Made by a program: the position numbers and the translations under genes. 64,000 nucleotides of DNA, from positions 25,455,683 to 25,519,682 of the forward strand of contig JASXTE010000002.1 of assembly GCA_030280995.1 (NCBI GenBank), in the 5' to 3' direction. Shown in pieces: positions 62,514 to 64,000 of this stretch (positions are counted from its first letter, which is position 1; each line of letters starts with the position of its first letter). The notes under the pieces were generated by a model, which saw nothing but the letters and a program-made list of their open reading frames with translations, did no database searches and had not been told where the DNA came from. The stretch comes from Hemileia vastatrix (lineage: Eukaryota; Basidiomycota; Pucciniomycetes; Pucciniales; Zaghouaniaceae).

Positions 62514-64000
62514 TATTGAATTAATTCTGGGTAAAGGATAAATATCATCAACAGTATAAGTATTTAAAGCTCTGTAATCTCCACATAATCTAGCTTTATC
62601 TTTTTCATAAGAAATCAAGACTGGGGAGATGACACAATATTTGGGGGTGACATCCACTTTTACAATGATATTCATTTTCAATAATGTTTCAATATTATCT
62701 TCAATATCTTTTCTTTTTGATGGAGAAGCAGGATATGGTTTTTTCTTAAGGGAAGGAGGAATATCACTCAAATTACAGGATAAGGTAATTTTCATCTCTT
62801 CCTGAACAATTCCCAAGACATGAGAATCATGAGCAAAAGCCATAGGGAAAGAGGTAATAGAGGCAACAATAGAATCCTTTTGTTCACTAGTCAACTGATC
62901 ACCAAAAGAAGAGGTATTTATTTCATGTAATAAATCATCCATTTCAGTTGTTGTTCTACCTTTACATTGAGTCAGTGAGTTACAAGATTTCAACAAATGC
63001 CCAGAAGGTCTAGGAGAAGAAATTTTGAATTTTCTTTTCCCATTCATTCCTAAGGTAAAGCAATTATTTGCTGGGTCCAGTTTCACACCAAACATGGTTA
63101 AAATATCATTTCCCATAATAAACCAATTGCTCAAATTATCATTTTTCATGACAACAAACTCACAAATAGCTCTGACAAAACCACCATTATATTTGAAGAA
63201 TACAGAGGTTTTGTATTTGCCAATAGGAAATAAGGTAGAACCATACCCTCTCCATTTTTCAGAAGTTATAGGCAATAATTTACGCAAATATTCCTTATCC
63301 ACTGAAGCCAAAGCTTTTTCAGATACTACACTTCCTCCAGCACCAGAATCAAGAACTACATCAACATTTTTACCATTAATGATAACAGGTGCCTTTAAAG
63401 GGGATATAGGAATAGAATTGTTAGTAATATCTTTAATTATTTCAGCATTTTCTACTGAAGATAAATTCAATACACAATCTTCAGATATATTATTTAAATA
63501 ATGAACATCATGTTCCAACATTAAAACATCTTTAACAGATTCATTGTCATAGGAGATATTACTTTCACAGTCACTGGAAGAATTATTGGCATCAAGTTCA
63601 ACTTCATCAGTGTCTTCATTTTGTTCAACAAGATGAATTTTCTTGTCACAAACATGACCCTTCTGCCACGGTTTGTTACATTTATAACAAGTATTTGTTG
63701 CATATTTTTTAGGTGCAACTGGGGCAGAGGGTTTACCAGATTTTTCTGGGAGATTTATAGAAGGTTTATTCTGATCATTATAAGATTTACTAAGGTAATT
63801 CTTTGGTTCATATTTATGGTTGAGTAGTACTTCATTACAGATATTAATGAAAGAAGAATTTTCCTTTACATGCTCAGTTCTAGCAACAATCAAATCCCTA
63901 AGAGAATTTGGTAATTTATACAAGATTTTATCTCTCCAAATATCATAATCCATCTTTGGATCAACTGCTCTAAGGATTTTAGTTATTTTCATCAGAAAAA
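62514..64000 (-). CDS. gag-pol: Gag-protease-RT N-terminus of A4 (partial, runs off window)
   Basis: A single minus-strand frame without stops from the window edge to the MITE: capsid C-terminus (DPKMDYDIWRDKILYKLP), zinc knuckle CYKCNKPWQKGHVC, protease VVLDSGAGGSVVS, GNDILTMFGVKLDPANN and RT start YTVDDIYPLPRINSI. It shows that family A encodes Gag and Pol in one frame, since here the gag knuckle, protease and RT are continuous, unlike A1. The 5' part and LTR lie beyond 64000. Confidence 0.9.

Noticed and set aside
1..64000. Host protein-coding genes
   Set aside because: Every frame with recognisable domains is a retroelement protein; remaining frames are short, shadowed or low complexity.

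Overview
The window is AT-rich eukaryotic DNA made almost entirely of LTR retrotransposons, their nested insertions and decay products. I found no convincing host gene, rRNA or intact tRNA. The reverse transcriptases point to a basidiomycete, most likely a rust fungus (Pucciniales). One family has the FIDDGGIKGP-type catalytic box that I associate with basidiomycete Ty3 elements. A Zn-cluster protein ending its cysteine block in RPGP resembles predicted rust retroelement-linked proteins. The species is not determinable from sequence alone.

Four retroelement groups are named here for convenience. Family A is a chromodomain Ty3 (chromovirus) with four copies: A1 29326-38973 (+, young), A2 14085-22965 (-, decayed), A3 41844-43608 plus 53248-58404 (+, decayed and split) and A4 58407-64000+ (-, open frames broken only by a MITE). 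Family D is a related chromovirus, 43609-53247 (-), with two 1500-bp LTRs that differ at about 13 positions by eye; it sits inside A3. Family B is a second Ty3 lineage with one copy on each strand (about 277-8690 - and 8791-12748 +) and gag fragments at 28034-29178 and 39913-40155. A 1.34-kb LTR (family C) occurs at 277-1618 and 40500-41843 and probably belongs to the B lineage.

Layout: 1-8690 B(-) with an antisense, intron-containing Zn-cluster pseudogene near its 3' LTR; 8791-13060 B(+) and duplicated hairpin modules; 13400-13980 a pair of structured 81-nt repeats interrupted by a CACTA-type MITE; 14085-22965 A2 with a solo LTR inside; 22979-24890 a 1.9-kb hexanucleotide microsatellite; 24900-28033 a Zn-cluster ORF region with stem-loop repeat arrays; 28034-29178 B gag; 29326-38973 A1 carrying an 887-bp MITE in its 5' LTR; 38979-41843 B gag, leader and LTR-C; 41844-58404 A3 interrupted by D; 58407-64000 A4, interrupted by another MITE.

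The most interesting signals are: (1) families A and D share a 58-nt intron just after the gag start codon, whose removal opens a second, overlapping reading frame for a coiled-coil, tryptophan-rich protein, while the unspliced RNA reads into Gag; (2) a short covarying stem-loop followed by AAACTGR is repeated in arrays in at least three unrelated element contexts; (3) a Zn2Cys6-like antisense gene with its own TATA box and a spliceosomal intron; (4) three CACTA-like MITEs with 3-bp target duplications, two of which have their empty site elsewhere in the window.
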